Numbered from the stretch's first letter, positions 7,292 through 16,341 are shown. The stretch: 27,231 nt of DNA from CAVOBC01 sp963693635 (GCA_963693635.1 CAVOBC010000013.1:1-27231); one strand, 5' to 3'. Numbers and translations are program-made. Notes: a model not told the origin generated them from the sequence alone.

Positions 7292-8622
7292 GCATTGCCC
7301 CCCCCAACGGATCCGACCTTGAATCGCTCTATGCCGAGCACCTTGATGACTATCTCGCACGCTTTGACAAGGTCTGCGAAGAAACCGGTACCGACGGCGT
7401 TGTCATTCATGCCGGCAGCCTGAAAACTGCGTTCCTCGACGACAAAACCTATCCCTTCATCGTCAATCCGCATTTCAACTCTCTCGTGCCAGTCACTGAT
7501 AACCCAGACTGCTTTGTCGTCCTTCGCAGCGGCGAGACGCCGAGGCTCTTGTTCCATCAACCGGCCGACTATTGGCACAAACCGGCAGCGCTACCGAATG
7601 ATTTCTGGACCGCTCGCTGGGACATCCATCCGATTCCCTCGGCCAGGGACGCGAGCAATCTGGTTGGCGACCCCACACGCCTGCAATTCATCGGCGAAGA
7701 CACGGCGCTAGCGCACGAATGGGGCTTCCACCTCGCCAACGATGAACGCGCGCTCGCACAACTCCACTGGCAACGTGGGGCCAAGACCCGATACGAAGTC
7801 GAGTGCATCACGGCAGCAACTGCCGCAGCGAGCCGCGGTCACCTTGCCGCGGCCGCAGCGTTCGCCGAGGGCCAATCCGAATTCGAGATCCAGCACCGGT
7901 ACCTGGCCGCAACGGGTCACCGGGAGACCGAGACACCTTACACGTCGATTGTCGGCATGAACGAGAACTGCGGCGTGCTGCACTACCAGCATTACGAGCA
8001 CGCGCCCCCCAGCCCGGTCCGCTCGATGCTGATTGATGCAGGTGCCAGTTGCCGCGGTTACGCGTCGGACATCACGCGCACTTACGCCCAAAACCAAGGC
8101 CTGTTCGCAGACCTCGTCAATGCCATGGACGAAGCGCAGCAGGCCATCATCGACGACATCGAACCACGCATGGTGTACAGCGACCTGCACGACCGGATGC
8201 AGCATCGTCTGGCGACGGTTCTGGTCGATTTCAAACTCGTATCCATGTCCGCCGATGCCATGGTCGAAACCGACATTCCCTTCACCTTCATGCCGCACGG
8301 CCTCGGGCACTTTCTTGGCTTGCAAACCCACGATGTCGGCGGCCACCAGCAGTCTGCCAGTGGCGGCACCACGCTACCGCCAGACAACGCGCCCGCGCTG
8401 CGACTCACTCGAACGATTGACGATGGTCAGGTGTTTACCATCGAGCCCGGTCTTTACTTCATCCCCCTTTTGCTAGACAGGCTTCGCGACGGCAAACACC
8501 AGTCTGATGTGAACTGGACCCTGATTGAGTCGCTGTTGCCATGCGGCGGGATTCGCATCGAAGACAACGTGCACATCCGCGACGGGTCGGTAATCAATCT
8601 CACGCGTCCGTACCTGCCGTGA
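7288..8622 (+). CDS. pepQ: Xaa-Pro dipeptidase (prolidase)
   Basis: A 444-residue M24-family metallopeptidase, nearly the same length as E. coli PepQ (443). It splits dipeptides with a C-terminal proline in the cytoplasm, using a two-metal centre. The five metal ligands can be placed: D250 in DAGASCRGYASD, D261 in SDITRTY, H341 in HGLGHFLG, E386 in TIEPGLYF and E425 in GIRIEDN. The N-terminal domain (FLDDKTYPFIVNPHF) also matches PepQ rather than PepP. ATG 7288 was chosen because conservation begins about ten codons later; the frame is open for 87 codons upstream but that part is unlike PepQ. No Shine-Dalgarno precedes this ATG, consistent with coupling to the short upstream ORF. The next gene is a proline-specific peptidase, supporting joint peptide degradation. 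Confidence 0.96.
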   Translation: MSIAPPNGSDLESLYAEHLDDYLARFDKVCEETGTDGVVIHAGSLKTAFLDDKTYPFIVNPHFNSLVPVTDNPDCFVVLRSGETPRLLFHQPADYWHKPAALPNDFWTARWDIHPIPSARDASNLVGDPTRLQFIGEDTALAHEWGFHLANDERALAQLHWQRGAKTRYEVECITAATAAASRGHLAAAAAFAEGQSEFEIQHRYLAATGHRETETPYTSIVGMNENCGVLHYQHYEHAPPSPVRSMLIDAGASCRGYASDITRTYAQNQGLFADLVNAMDEAQQAIIDDIEPRMVYSDLHDRMQHRLATVLVDFKLVSMSADAMVETDIPFTFMPHGLGHFLGLQTHDVGGHQQSASGGTTLPPDNAPALRLTRTIDDGQVFTIEPGLYFIPLLLDRLRDGKHQSDVNWTLIESLLPCGGIRIEDNVHIRDGSVINLTRPYLP

Positions 8623-8793
8623 ACCTGTGGGCTTCGCGCTAGCCCGGGACGAAGGCAATGCCGTTGGGTCGCCTCCTGATTTGCGCGTGGGGCGAAGCAC
8701 CTGATTTGCCGCTAATTTCATCCCACAAGCGCCATAGACCGAGTTCCAACAATCACTCGCCGTCCGACTCCCCGAACTAGAAACGAGAGACTG

Positions 8794-10935
8794 ATGAAGC
8801 TGACACTGGATGACATTTTTGCCGGGACCGACCTGACCGGCGCAGCCGTTCGCTTGCCGCGCTTCGCGCCGGATGGCAAGACGGTCTCTTTCCTCAAAGG
8901 CAGCCCCGAGCACGACGACGTCCTCGACCTCTGGGGCTTTGACCTTGCTTCCGGTCGCTCCACAAGACGGGTCGACGCGGCCGCTCTTTCGACCGGTGAA
9001 CTATCAGACGAGGAAAGGTCCTTGCGCGAGCGACGCCGCCTGTTCGTCGGCGGCATTGTCGACTATGAGTGGAATCCGGACGGGCGCCGGCTACTCCTTC
9101 CGATCGACGGTAATCTGTTCGTCTACAACCTGTCCGAAGACATCATTGACACCCAACTGGTCGATGGCGACACGTTTGAGTCCGACGTTCGCTTCTCGCC
9201 GGACGGCAGCCGAATAAGCTTCGTCAGGGACGGCGATCTCTTTGTCATCGATACCGACGGTGAAAACCTGCGACAACTTACAAACGACGCGACCGCAACG
9301 GTCAGGAACGGCACCGCCGAGTTCATCGCCGCAGAGGAAATGCATCGGTTTGAAGGTTACTGGTGGTCGCCGGACAGCTCGTCGATCGCGTTTGTGCAAA
9401 CTGACGAATCCCCCGTCGGACTGTCGCTTCGCTATGAGATAGAGCGCGATGATGTCAGAGTAGTTGAACAGCGCTATCCCTACACTGGCTCGCCCAACGC
9501 GATATTCCGGGTCGGTATCATCCGCTTGAACGCAGGCGAGGCTATCCACTGGACCACGGTCAACCAGGAGACAGACGAATACCTCGCGCGCCTGTGCTGG
9601 CTGCCCGACAGCCGCCGCATTGCGGTCCAGCTGCAGAAACGTGACCAGCAGCAACTGTCGCTGGTGGTGTACGACCCGGCTGACGGCGCAGCGAAGACCC
9701 TCATCACCGAGCGCAGCGAAACGTGGGTGAATATCACCGGAAACCCCCATTTCCTCGGCAATGGCGACTTCCTCTGGTTGTCCGAGCGCGACGGCCATGC
9801 CCACGTCTATCGCCTCGATGCCGGGGGTAATGTGCTCCAGGCCCTGACTAGCGGCCACTTCAACGTCAGCAGGATCGTTCACGTTGATGAGCCAAAAAAC
9901 GCGCTGATCATTCAGGCGTTCGCGGACACGCCGATCGAGCAGCACGTCTACACCACGGCCCTCGACAGTCCCGGACCGCTCCGCCGACTTTCGAAGGACG
10001 GCCAGTGGCACGATGCCACTATGAGTTCAGACGGTGCCAACATCCTGTTTCGAAGCTCGGCACCGGAGCAGCCGCCGAGCCTTTCCCTGACCAATAACAA
10101 GGGCGGGTTTATCGCATCGATTGAAGCAAATCTTCTCGATGACACCCACCCATTCCATCCCTACCGCGACTCCATGGGACAGATTTCCTTCGGCACCCTG
10201 CCAGCCGCGGACGGGCAGGCACTCCACTACCGATTGATCATCCCAAAGGGCGACGGCCCCTTCCCGGTCGTCGTCACCGTGTACGGCGGCCCGGGCGTCC
10301 AACGGGTCACGAAGAGCTGGATACCCCCAGTCTCCCACCACCTGACTGCGCAGGGTTATGCGCAATTCACGCTCGACAATCGTGGCAGTTCCAACCGCGG
10401 CAAGGCATTCGAGGCGCCGATCTTCTCCCAACTCGGCCAGGTCGAGGTAGACGATCAGCTTCGAGGTGTGTCGTTTTTACAAAAACAAGCCTGCATCGAT
10501 CCGGATCGCATCGCTGTTTTCGGACACTCATATGGTGGGTACATGACCCTGATGCTGCTTGCCAAGAGCCCCGGCACGTTTGCGGCGGGGGTTAGTGTTG
10601 CACCGGTGACAGACTGGCGCCTATACGACACGCATTACACCGAACGCTATCTTGGCCTGCCGGATGACAATCCGGACGGCTACCGTGCGAGCGAGGTGTT
10701 CCCGTGGCTTGGTCATCTCGCAGACCCGCTGCTTCTGATCCACGGCATGGCAGACGACAACGTCCTTTTTACGCATACGACACGGCTGATCAAAGTGTTA
10801 CAGGACACCAACAAGACGTTTGAGCTGATGACCTATCCGGGTGCAAAGCACTCACTCGCCGGCAGGACAGTCAATCTTCACCGATATGGAACGATGGACC
10901 GATTCTTCGCGCGTCATCTGGCACCCGGCGCATGA
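8794..10935 (+). CDS. Dipeptidyl-peptidase IV-like S9 serine peptidase
   Basis: A 713-residue S9 family peptidase. The N-terminal half is a beta-propeller with repeated F-x-PDG-x-x-I/V blades, and the C-terminal 250 residues form the alpha/beta hydrolase domain. The double glutamate that binds the substrate amino terminus in DPP IV is present (E181-E182 in AAEEMHRFEGYWWSPD). The catalytic triad can be placed at S579 (GHSYGGY), D654 (MADDNV) and H686 (GAKHSLAG). Such enzymes release X-Pro dipeptides from peptide N-termini, which PepQ-like enzymes can then process further. No signal peptide or membrane anchor is seen at the start MKLTLDDIFAGT, unlike many secreted homologues, so it may act in the cytoplasm. 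ATG 8794 is preceded by a weak GAGAG site. Its stop overlaps the next gene as ATGA. Confidence 0.93.
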   Translation: MKLTLDDIFAGTDLTGAAVRLPRFAPDGKTVSFLKGSPEHDDVLDLWGFDLASGRSTRRVDAAALSTGELSDEERSLRERRRLFVGGIVDYEWNPDGRRLLLPIDGNLFVYNLSEDIIDTQLVDGDTFESDVRFSPDGSRISFVRDGDLFVIDTDGENLRQLTNDATATVRNGTAEFIAAEEMHRFEGYWWSPDSSSIAFVQTDESPVGLSLRYEIERDDVRVVEQRYPYTGSPNAIFRVGIIRLNAGEAIHWTTVNQETDEYLARLCWLPDSRRIAVQLQKRDQQQLSLVVYDPADGAAKTLITERSETWVNITGNPHFLGNGDFLWLSERDGHAHVYRLDAGGNVLQALTSGHFNVSRIVHVDEPKNALIIQAFADTPIEQHVYTTALDSPGPLRRLSKDGQWHDATMSSDGANILFRSSAPEQPPSLSLTNNKGGFIASIEANLLDDTHPFHPYRDSMGQISFGTLPAADGQALHYRLIIPKGDGPFPVVVTVYGGPGVQRVTKSWIPPVSHHLTAQGYAQFTLDNRGSSNRGKAFEAPIFSQLGQVEVDDQLRGVSFLQKQACIDPDRIAVFGHSYGGYMTLMLLAKSPGTFAAGVSVAPVTDWRLYDTHYTERYLGLPDDNPDGYRASEVFPWLGHLADPLLLIHGMADDNVLFTHTTRLIKVLQDTNKTFELMTYPGAKHSLAGRTVNLHRYGTMDRFFARHLAPGA

Positions 10936-11390
10936 TCACCATTCGCCGCGGGCTCGCAAACGATGGCGTCACCATCGCCCGCTTCAACGTCGCCATGGCG
11001 CTTGAAACAGAATCCATCGAGCTTGATCCTGAGACAGTCGCCGCCGGCGTGCAGCGGGTGCTGACAACAGAGAACCTCGGCTTTTACCTCGTGGCCGAGA
11101 CCGACGGCAAGGTCGTCGGCAGCCTGATGATCACGTACGAATGGAGTGACTGGCGCAACGGCCTTTTCTGGTGGATCCAGAGTGTCTATGTCGAACCGGA
11201 GTACCGCCGCAAGGGCGCTTTCTCGCAACTCTACGCCGCGATATCGCAACAGGCAGGCCACGACGGCGCGATCGGTCTCAGGCTATACGTCGAGCATGAG
11301 AACGTCCGTGCTCAGGGAACTTACCGCTCGCTCGGCATGAGCGAAACGCACTATCGCCTTTTCGAGCGCCTTTTCGAGCCGGTATTTTGA
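10932..11390 (+). CDS. GNAT-family N-acetyltransferase
   Basis: A 152-residue protein with the GNAT layout. It opens with strand 1 (ITIRRGLANDG), has a central beta-strand pair ending in IQSVYVEPEYRRKGAF (the acetyl-CoA pyrophosphate loop, residues 92-96), and then LRLYVEHENVRAQGTYRSLGM, the motif B region with the family's N-x-R-A-x-x-x-Y-x-x-x-GF/GM pattern. The acceptor cannot be named; homologues of this type are usually annotated only by family. Its start codon sits inside the stop of the DPP IV gene, so the two are co-translated; acetylation of an amino acid or small peptide is possible but unproven. It faces the end of pilZ convergently. Confidence 0.85.
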   Translation: MITIRRGLANDGVTIARFNVAMALETESIELDPETVAAGVQRVLTTENLGFYLVAETDGKVVGSLMITYEWSDWRNGLFWWIQSVYVEPEYRRKGAFSQLYAAISQQAGHDGAIGLRLYVEHENVRAQGTYRSLGMSETHYRLFERLFEPVF

Positions 11391-11429
11391 GCTTGGGGTC
11401 GGGTTGAGAGTCGGGTTGAGGCCCCAGGC
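11391..11429. terminator. Weak inverted repeat between convergent GNAT and pilZ genes
   Basis: GCTTGGGG (11391-11398) can pair with CCCCAGGC (11422-11429), eight pairs with one non-Watson-Crick pair. The loop holds two copies of GTCGGGTTGAG (11398-11408 and 11410-11420). No clear T-run follows on either strand, so termination is only possible. Confidence 0.3.
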
Positions 11430-11444
11430 ATCCCATTCCGCCTG

Positions 11445-11801
11445 CTACATCGTTGCGGTGGACGTTGTCGAGTTCAATGAACCTGCGAGGTAGGTTTCGA
11501 TCTTGTCTTTGGCGACGTTGTCCGGATCGCTAAACTGGATACCGACCCCGGCTGTATGCGGGCTCTTCACACCTTTCTTGGCGATCCAGACGACCTTTCC
11601 GGCGACCGGGATCTTCTCGGTCTCGTCCATCAGGCTCAAAAGAATAAAAACGTCGTCGCCCAACTCGTACTCGGTTCTATTGGCGATGAAAAGACCGCCG
11701 TTTTTAATGAAGGGCATATAGATATTATGCAAGACCACCTTGTCCTTGATGGTCAGGGCAATCATCGTCTTCTTGCCGCCGCCCCGGGATAACTTACCCA
11801 T
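11445..11801 (-). CDS. pilZ: Type IV pilus biogenesis protein PilZ
   Basis: A 118-residue PilZ-domain protein that closely follows pseudomonad PilZ: TIKDKVVLHNIYMPFIKNGGLFI, LGDDVFILLSLMDETEKIPVAGKVVWI and AGVGIQF. Like the founding PilZ protein, it lacks the RxxxR and D/NxSxxG motifs that bind cyclic di-GMP elsewhere, so it is expected to act through protein contacts; the known partners of PilZ in other bacteria are the PilB ATPase and FimX. It is the last gene of the tmk-holB-pilZ group, in the order seen in Pseudomonas and Xanthomonas, but with a 277-nt gap after holB (11802-12078) in which I see no gene. A GAGAG site precedes ATG 11801. A separate promoter within the gap is plausible but not recognisable. 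Confidence 0.92.
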   Translation of the reverse strand: MGKLSRGGGKKTMIALTIKDKVVLHNIYMPFIKNGGLFIANRTEYELGDDVFILLSLMDETEKIPVAGKVVWIAKKGVKSPHTAGVGIQFSDPDNVAKDKIETYLAGSLNSTTSTATM

Positions 11802-12078
11802 GAGTCTCTCTGGGCTGTATGTTGCACGTGCTTTCAGTCATTTTGGCCGCCTCTGTCTCAACCCTGCCTGATGCCATCTACACGCATCCGACGGCTCGCT
11901 ACATCAGCCACCACGAAAGGGAACAACCTGAGTTAGACCCATCATAATTTGAGGTTGTGTCAGGGATAGCATTCGCGCCAGCCGTGGGCGACGAACGGTG
12001 ATCGACACTCGATGCTCCGAGTCGGATTCTAGCCTGATGTTCCGCTCTTGCTCAACCGCAACCTTCGCCGCGCTGTTA

Positions 12079-13062
12079 TCAGAGTTCGCCCCAGTCGATC
12101 ATGAGACCTTCCGCCAGAAGCAACGGATTCGGATTCCGCCCCGTCTCGATCAGCCGAAACTCGGACCCGATCTTCTCGACAAACTGCAGCAGTACATCAG
12201 GCGAGGACCGACCGACGATCAACCGCAGAAAATCCATCTGATCCCGATTACGCACCTCGGCGGCATCCCCTGACATCGCGAGGCGCACGCCATCCATGAC
12301 GAGCGTGTACCAAAGTCGCAGATAACCTGCCACGTCGGCAGAAATCAGGGCCGCCATCTCTGCCGGCGGCTGCCCGGTCAATGCGCCAGTCAACGCATCG
12401 ATGAGCGCCGTGCGCGCGGCGAACCACTCATCTCCAAGTTCGGTCAGGACCCGGATTGGATTGCCGCCAGCGAGATCGAGATGCAATTCGACATCCCCCA
12501 CGTAGCCCTGTCCGACCAGCCAGCCGATCGCCTGATCACGCGGTGGCAAGGTGAAGTCGACGCGCTGGCAGCGACTCCTGACCGTCGGCAGCAGCCGACC
12601 CGGCTGATCAGTAACCAGAATCAGCAAGGTGTCGCGCCCGGGTTCCTCAAGGCCCTTAAGGAATGCGTTTGCGGCGTTCAGATTCATCGCCTGAGCCGGC
12701 TGGACCACCGCGACCCGATAGCCGCTCTGCTGGGCGGTCTGATTCATCCAATCGTGCAATGCCCTGATCTGGTCAACGACGATCGCCCGGGAGTCTTCTG
12801 GCATGACGAATCGCACGTCAGGGTGGCTACCGGCGGAGAACAAGTGGCAGCCAGAACATTCCCCGCAGCGATCGCCCCGGCGGCAAAGCAAACTAGCCGC
12901 CAGGTAAGTTGCAAACCCCCCCTTGCCCAACAGGCGCTGTCCCGTAAACAGCATCGCGTGCGGCAGTTTGCCACCCGCACGCTGGCGTTCGATGCGCAGG
13001 TGTTGTGCCTGGTGCCACGGTAACGGCGCGACAGGCGTCATCGGGCCGGCAATGTCAGTCAT
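12079..13062 (-). CDS. holB: DNA polymerase III subunit delta'
   Basis: A 327-residue clamp-loader subunit, close to the usual 330. It shows the AAA+ core with a degenerate P-loop (GQRLLGKGG, residues 41-49). It also has the four-cysteine zinc module C60, C66, C69 and C72 followed by GSHPD. Further on come VDQIRAL, AANAFLKGLEEP and TVRSRCQRVDF, the SRC motif region. In the clamp loader delta' is the rigid stator that helps open and load the beta clamp. The ATG at 13062 overlaps the tmk stop by eight bases (ATGACTGA), so the longer frame back to 13272, which is antisense-like over tmk, is rejected. The tmk-holB pair is conserved in proteobacteria. Confidence 0.95.
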   Translation of the reverse strand: MTDIAGPMTPVAPLPWHQAQHLRIERQRAGGKLPHAMLFTGQRLLGKGGFATYLAASLLCRRGDRCGECSGCHLFSAGSHPDVRFVMPEDSRAIVVDQIRALHDWMNQTAQQSGYRVAVVQPAQAMNLNAANAFLKGLEEPGRDTLLILVTDQPGRLLPTVRSRCQRVDFTLPPRDQAIGWLVGQGYVGDVELHLDLAGGNPIRVLTELGDEWFAARTALIDALTGALTGQPPAEMAALISADVAGYLRLWYTLVMDGVRLAMSGDAAEVRNRDQMDFLRLIVGRSSPDVLLQFVEKIGSEFRLIETGRNPNPLLLAEGLMIDWGEL

Positions 13063-13684
13063 TGAGCAGTGTCTCCATCGCTTCGGTGATTCGCTGCCTG
13101 ACCACAGGCAGCGACCCGATCGCATCGATGACAGCATACCTGTGGGGCATCTGCGCTGCGCGCTCGAGGAACGTATTGCGCGCACGCTCGAAGAAATCAG
13201 TCTCCTCGCGCTCAATGCGATCACCCTGCATGTCGCCACGCGCACGTTTGAGCCCCACCGAGACGGGCACATCCAGCACCAGGGTCAAATCCGGCGCAAA
13301 GCCACCAAGTACAAGATCCGTAAGCGCGTTCACCGGCAGCATCAGGCCACGTCCGCCGCCCTGATAGGCGAAGCTCGAATCAACGAAGCGGTCGCTGAGC
13401 ACCCACGATCCGCGCGCGAGCGTCGGCCGAATCAGGCCCGCGACATGCTGCGCGCGGGCCGCAAACATCAACAGCAATTCGGCCATCGGTTCAACGACCT
13501 CGTCTCGGGGCCGCAGCAAGGCATTGCGGATCTCTTCCGCCAATGGGGTGCCGCCAGGTTCCCGGGTCAATTGCACGTCGATGCCGTGTTGCTGCAGCAA
13601 CGCCTCGATGTGATGCATCGCGGTCGACTTGCCTACGCCTTCAGTGCCCTCGACTACCACGAATTTCCCCGGTGCGTTACTCAC
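13055..13684 (-). CDS. tmk: Thymidylate kinase
   Basis: A 209-residue kinase that makes dTDP from dTMP for DNA synthesis. The P-loop EGTEGVGKST lies at residues 12-21, the DRF motif (D98-R99-F100) is followed by SSFAYQGGGRG, and REPGGTP (41-47) is the substrate loop. Length and motif order match bacterial Tmk. The start is GTG at 13684, whose bases are shared with the TGA of mltG (GTGA), so coupling fixes the start. Its own stop overlaps holB. It sits directly after mltG as in many gammaproteobacteria. Confidence 0.96.
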   Translation of the reverse strand: MSNAPGKFVVVEGTEGVGKSTAMHHIEALLQQHGIDVQLTREPGGTPLAEEIRNALLRPRDEVVEPMAELLLMFAARAQHVAGLIRPTLARGSWVLSDRFVDSSFAYQGGGRGLMLPVNALTDLVLGGFAPDLTLVLDVPVSVGLKRARGDMQGDRIEREETDFFERARNTFLERAAQMPHRYAVIDAIGSLPVVRQRITEAMETLLND

Positions 13685-14727
13685 TGCTGCACCCCGGCCG
13701 GAACCGCACCTTTTGCACGCCCGGACCGCTGGAAGCGCGTGACGGCGCGATTGTGCGCCGCAAGATCAGCCGAAAACTCGCTGCTGCCGTCACCACGCGC
13801 GACAAAGTAAAGAAACAAGGTCTCTGGGGGATCGAGCACCGCCCGGATCGCGTCGGACCCCGGATTGCTGATAGGCGTCGGCGGCAAACCGGCAATGACG
13901 TAGGTGTTGTACGGCGTCCGCTGCCGCAAATGCGTTCGCAAAAGGTCGCCATCAAACGTATGGAGTCCATAGATCACGGTTGGATCCGATTGCAAGCGCA
14001 TGCCCGCGCGAAGGCGATTGATGAAGACGGAGGCAATATTAGCGCGATCCTCGTCACGGCTCGTCTCCTTCTCCACAATGGACGCGAGGATAAGCGCTGC
14101 ATAGGGCGACGCCAGCGGCAAATTGCGGCGACGCGCATGCCACGCAGTATCCAGCGTCGCTCGCATGCGCTCATAGGCGGCCCGCAGAACCGCCGTGTCC
14201 TCATCGCCTCGAACATAAATGTAGGTGTCGGGGTAGAACTGACCTTCCGGCGAGACGCCCGGTTCTCCAAGCAGGCGCATCACTGCCGCGCCGCTGCCGG
14301 CGTCGATGGTGTGCGCCAACCCAGGCGTGTCGCGCAGACGCTTCACCCATTCATCGAAGCGCAGACCTTCCGGAAACGTCACCTTGTAACGTACCACCTC
14401 CCCTGAACGAAAGTGGGCCAACAGCGCGAAGACATCGAAGTTTCTGACCAGTCGATACTCCCCCGCCTGAATGTAGCCTTGACCGGCGGTGAGCCGTGCT
14501 GCGATCTCAAACAGCGCTTCCGGCACTGGCAGCACCCCCTCGGCACTCAGTTGACGGGCCAACTTGCGAATACCAGTGCCGCTCTCGATCACGAATATCT
14601 GACCCGGCCTCACATCGATCGGGCGAGATAGGCCGAACACCGCCAGCGACAACAAGAGCGCAGACAGAGCACCAACGCCAATCGCAACGCGTATGGCGAC
14701 AGTGGCAAACAGCGGACGAACCGGCAA
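13681..14727 (-). CDS. mltG: Endolytic murein transglycosylase MltG
   Basis: A 348-residue protein of the YceG/MltG family, which cuts nascent glycan strands and so sets peptidoglycan chain length at the inner membrane. A single transmembrane segment (about residues 8-33) anchors it, followed by a LysM-like region and the catalytic domain. Landmarks are EGQFYPDTY, ASIVEKET with the catalytic glutamate E219, QSDPTVIYG and YNTYVIAGLPPTPISNPG. The frame has no ATG before the membrane segment; TTG 14727, 4 nt after the fabF stop, is the best start, without a convincing Shine-Dalgarno, so translation probably depends on coupling to fabF. pabC, often found between fabF and mltG, is absent here. Confidence 0.95.
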   Translation of the reverse strand: MPVRPLFATVAIRVAIGVGALSALLLSLAVFGLSRPIDVRPGQIFVIESGTGIRKLARQLSAEGVLPVPEALFEIAARLTAGQGYIQAGEYRLVRNFDVFALLAHFRSGEVVRYKVTFPEGLRFDEWVKRLRDTPGLAHTIDAGSGAAVMRLLGEPGVSPEGQFYPDTYIYVRGDEDTAVLRAAYERMRATLDTAWHARRRNLPLASPYAALILASIVEKETSRDEDRANIASVFINRLRAGMRLQSDPTVIYGLHTFDGDLLRTHLRQRTPYNTYVIAGLPPTPISNPGSDAIRAVLDPPETLFLYFVARGDGSSEFSADLAAHNRAVTRFQRSGRAKGAVPAGVQQ

Positions 14728-14731
14728 GCGT

Positions 14732-15970
14732 CTAAATCGACTTGAAGATCAACGTACCATTCGTGCCGCCAAACCCGAATGAGTTGCTTAACGCCACGTT
14801 GATGGGCATTGCGCGCTTGCCGTCGGCCAGGTAATCAAGGTCGCAGCCGTCGCTTGGATTATCCAGATTGATCGTTGGATGGACCATCTGATCCCGGATT
14901 GACAGCACCGTGATCACCGCTTCGACGGAGCCGGATGCGCCGAGCAAATGCCCGATCATCGACTTGCTCGAATTGACGGCGACACGGTTCGCGTGCGCGC
15001 CTATCACCTGCTTGATCGCCATGGTCTCCGCGACGTCCCCGAGCAGCGTGGACGTGCCGTGGGCATTAATGTAATCGATATCGCCAGGTTCGATGCTCGC
15101 GTCCTGCAGCGCATTTCTCATCGACGCCGCCGCACCATCGCCGTTCTCAGACGGCGAAGTCATGTGGCTTGCGTCTGCGCTCATCCCGAAACCGGCGATT
15201 TCGCAATAGATGCGAGCTCCACGCGCCAGCGCGTGCTCGTACTCTTCCAGAACCATGACCGCCGCGCCATCGCTGAGAACAAAGCCGTCCCGGTCACGAT
15301 CCCAGGGACGACTGGCACGCTCCGGATCGTCGTTGCGCATCGACAGCGCTTTCATGGCGGCAAAACCTGCCATCGTCGTTGGCCCGGTCGACTTCTCCGC
15401 ACCCCCGGCCAGCATCACGTCAACATCACCATGTTGAATCAGCCGCGCCGCGAATCCGATGTTGTGGGTTCCGGTCGTACACGCCGTGGTAATCGCAATG
15501 TTTGGCCCTTGCAGGCCATAGCGAATCGACAAATGGCCCGCGAGCATATTGATAATGCAGGACGGTACGAAAAAGGGTGAAACTCGACCGGGCCCACGCT
15601 CACGCACCACGTCATGGCAAGCCTCAATGGTAACAATCCCACCGATGCCCGAGCCAACGGCAACGCCCGCGCGATGCCGGTTCGCGTCAGTAATCTCAAG
15701 CCCAGCGTCGTTCATCGCCTGAATGCCCGAGACCATTCCGAGCTGGATGAAACCGTCCATCCGCCTCGCCTCTTTGACCGGCAGGTAGTCACCGATCTCG
15801 ATGTCCGGCACGCTTCCGCCGATGCGGACCGGAAACCCGGTTGCGTCGAACGACGTCAATGCGTTGATGCCGCTCTGTCCGGCGAGGAGTGCCGTCCAAC
15901 TCTCGTCCATATTAGTTCCGAGCGGGGACACCATGCCCATCCCGGTAATCACGACTCTACGGTTTGCCAC
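14732..15970 (-). CDS. fabF: 3-oxoacyl-[acyl-carrier-protein] synthase II
   Basis: A 412-residue condensing enzyme that extends acyl-ACP with malonyl-ACP; FabF is also the temperature-sensitive elongase for unsaturated chains in E. coli. The Cys-His-His triad is C164 (TTACTTGTHN), H304 (NAHGTST) and H341 (KSMIGHLLGA), and the C-terminal GFGGTNG loop is present. Length and sequence fit FabF rather than FabB or FabH. It lies 137 nt after acpP, with a terminator-like hairpin in between, and 4 nt before mltG. No obvious Shine-Dalgarno conflict exists at ATG 15970. Since fabH is missing from this cluster, FabF and malonyl-ACP decarboxylation, or a distant FabH, must prime synthesis. Confidence 0.97.
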   Translation of the reverse strand: MANRRVVITGMGMVSPLGTNMDESWTALLAGQSGINALTSFDATGFPVRIGGSVPDIEIGDYLPVKEARRMDGFIQLGMVSGIQAMNDAGLEITDANRHRAGVAVGSGIGGIVTIEACHDVVRERGPGRVSPFFVPSCIINMLAGHLSIRYGLQGPNIAITTACTTGTHNIGFAARLIQHGDVDVMLAGGAEKSTGPTTMAGFAAMKALSMRNDDPERASRPWDRDRDGFVLSDGAAVMVLEEYEHALARGARIYCEIAGFGMSADASHMTSPSENGDGAAASMRNALQDASIEPGDIDYINAHGTSTLLGDVAETMAIKQVIGAHANRVAVNSSKSMIGHLLGASGSVEAVITVLSIRDQMVHPTINLDNPSDGCDLDYLADGKRAMPINVALSNSFGFGGTNGTLIFKSI

Positions 15971-16056
15971 TCGCTCCCCTCATGTACGTTTTCTTCGTCT
16001 CGCGATCCACCAACGACCTCATCCACAACAACGGGCAACCCGACCCCAGAAACTGA

Positions 16057-16091
16057 AAAAGCCGCGCATGTACTGGACAAGAGCGGCTTTT
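16057..16091 (-). terminator. Hairpin terminator/attenuator between acpP and fabF
   Basis: On the minus strand AAAAGCCGC and GCGGCTTTT form a perfect 9-bp stem (16083-16091 with 16057-16065), a 17-nt loop, and five T residues at the downstream edge. It lies 17 nt after the acpP stop. Partial termination here would keep acpP message above that of the downstream genes, fitting the very high need for acyl carrier protein. Confidence 0.75.
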
Positions 16092-16107
16092 GCTCAGCCA
16101 GCCGGAC

Positions 16108-16341
16108 TCACGTATGCCCGTCGATGTAGTCCATGGCTTCTTTGACCGTCGTGATCTTCTCGGCTTCTTCGTCGGGAATCTCGGTCTCAAACTCTTCCTC
16201 AAGCGCCATCACCAGTTCCACGGTGTCGAGTGAGTCAGCCCCAAGATCTTCGACAAACGAAGCTTCGGGTGTGACCTCTTCCTCCTTGACCCCAAGTTGC
16301 TCGCAAACCAACTTCATGACTCGTTCTTCGGTGGTGCTCAT
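16108..16341 (-). CDS. acpP: Acyl carrier protein
   Basis: A 77-residue acidic four-helix protein that carries growing fatty acids. The phosphopantetheine serine is S37 in GADSLD, inside a textbook AcpP sequence (SFVEDLGADSLDTVELVMALEEEF). The start ATG 16341 is preceded by GGAG about 12 nt upstream, slightly far. It is flanked by a 190-nt gap with its own likely promoter on one side and a terminator hairpin on the other, so it can be expressed as a short abundant message within the larger fab operon. Confidence 0.98.
   Translation of the reverse strand: MSTTEERVMKLVCEQLGVKEEEVTPEASFVEDLGADSLDTVELVMALEEEFETEIPDEEAEKITTVKEAMDYIDGHT

Noticed and set aside
13063..13272. Extended start of HolB
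   Set aside because: The added residues lie wholly inside tmk in another frame; the ATG overlapping the tmk stop is the natural start.
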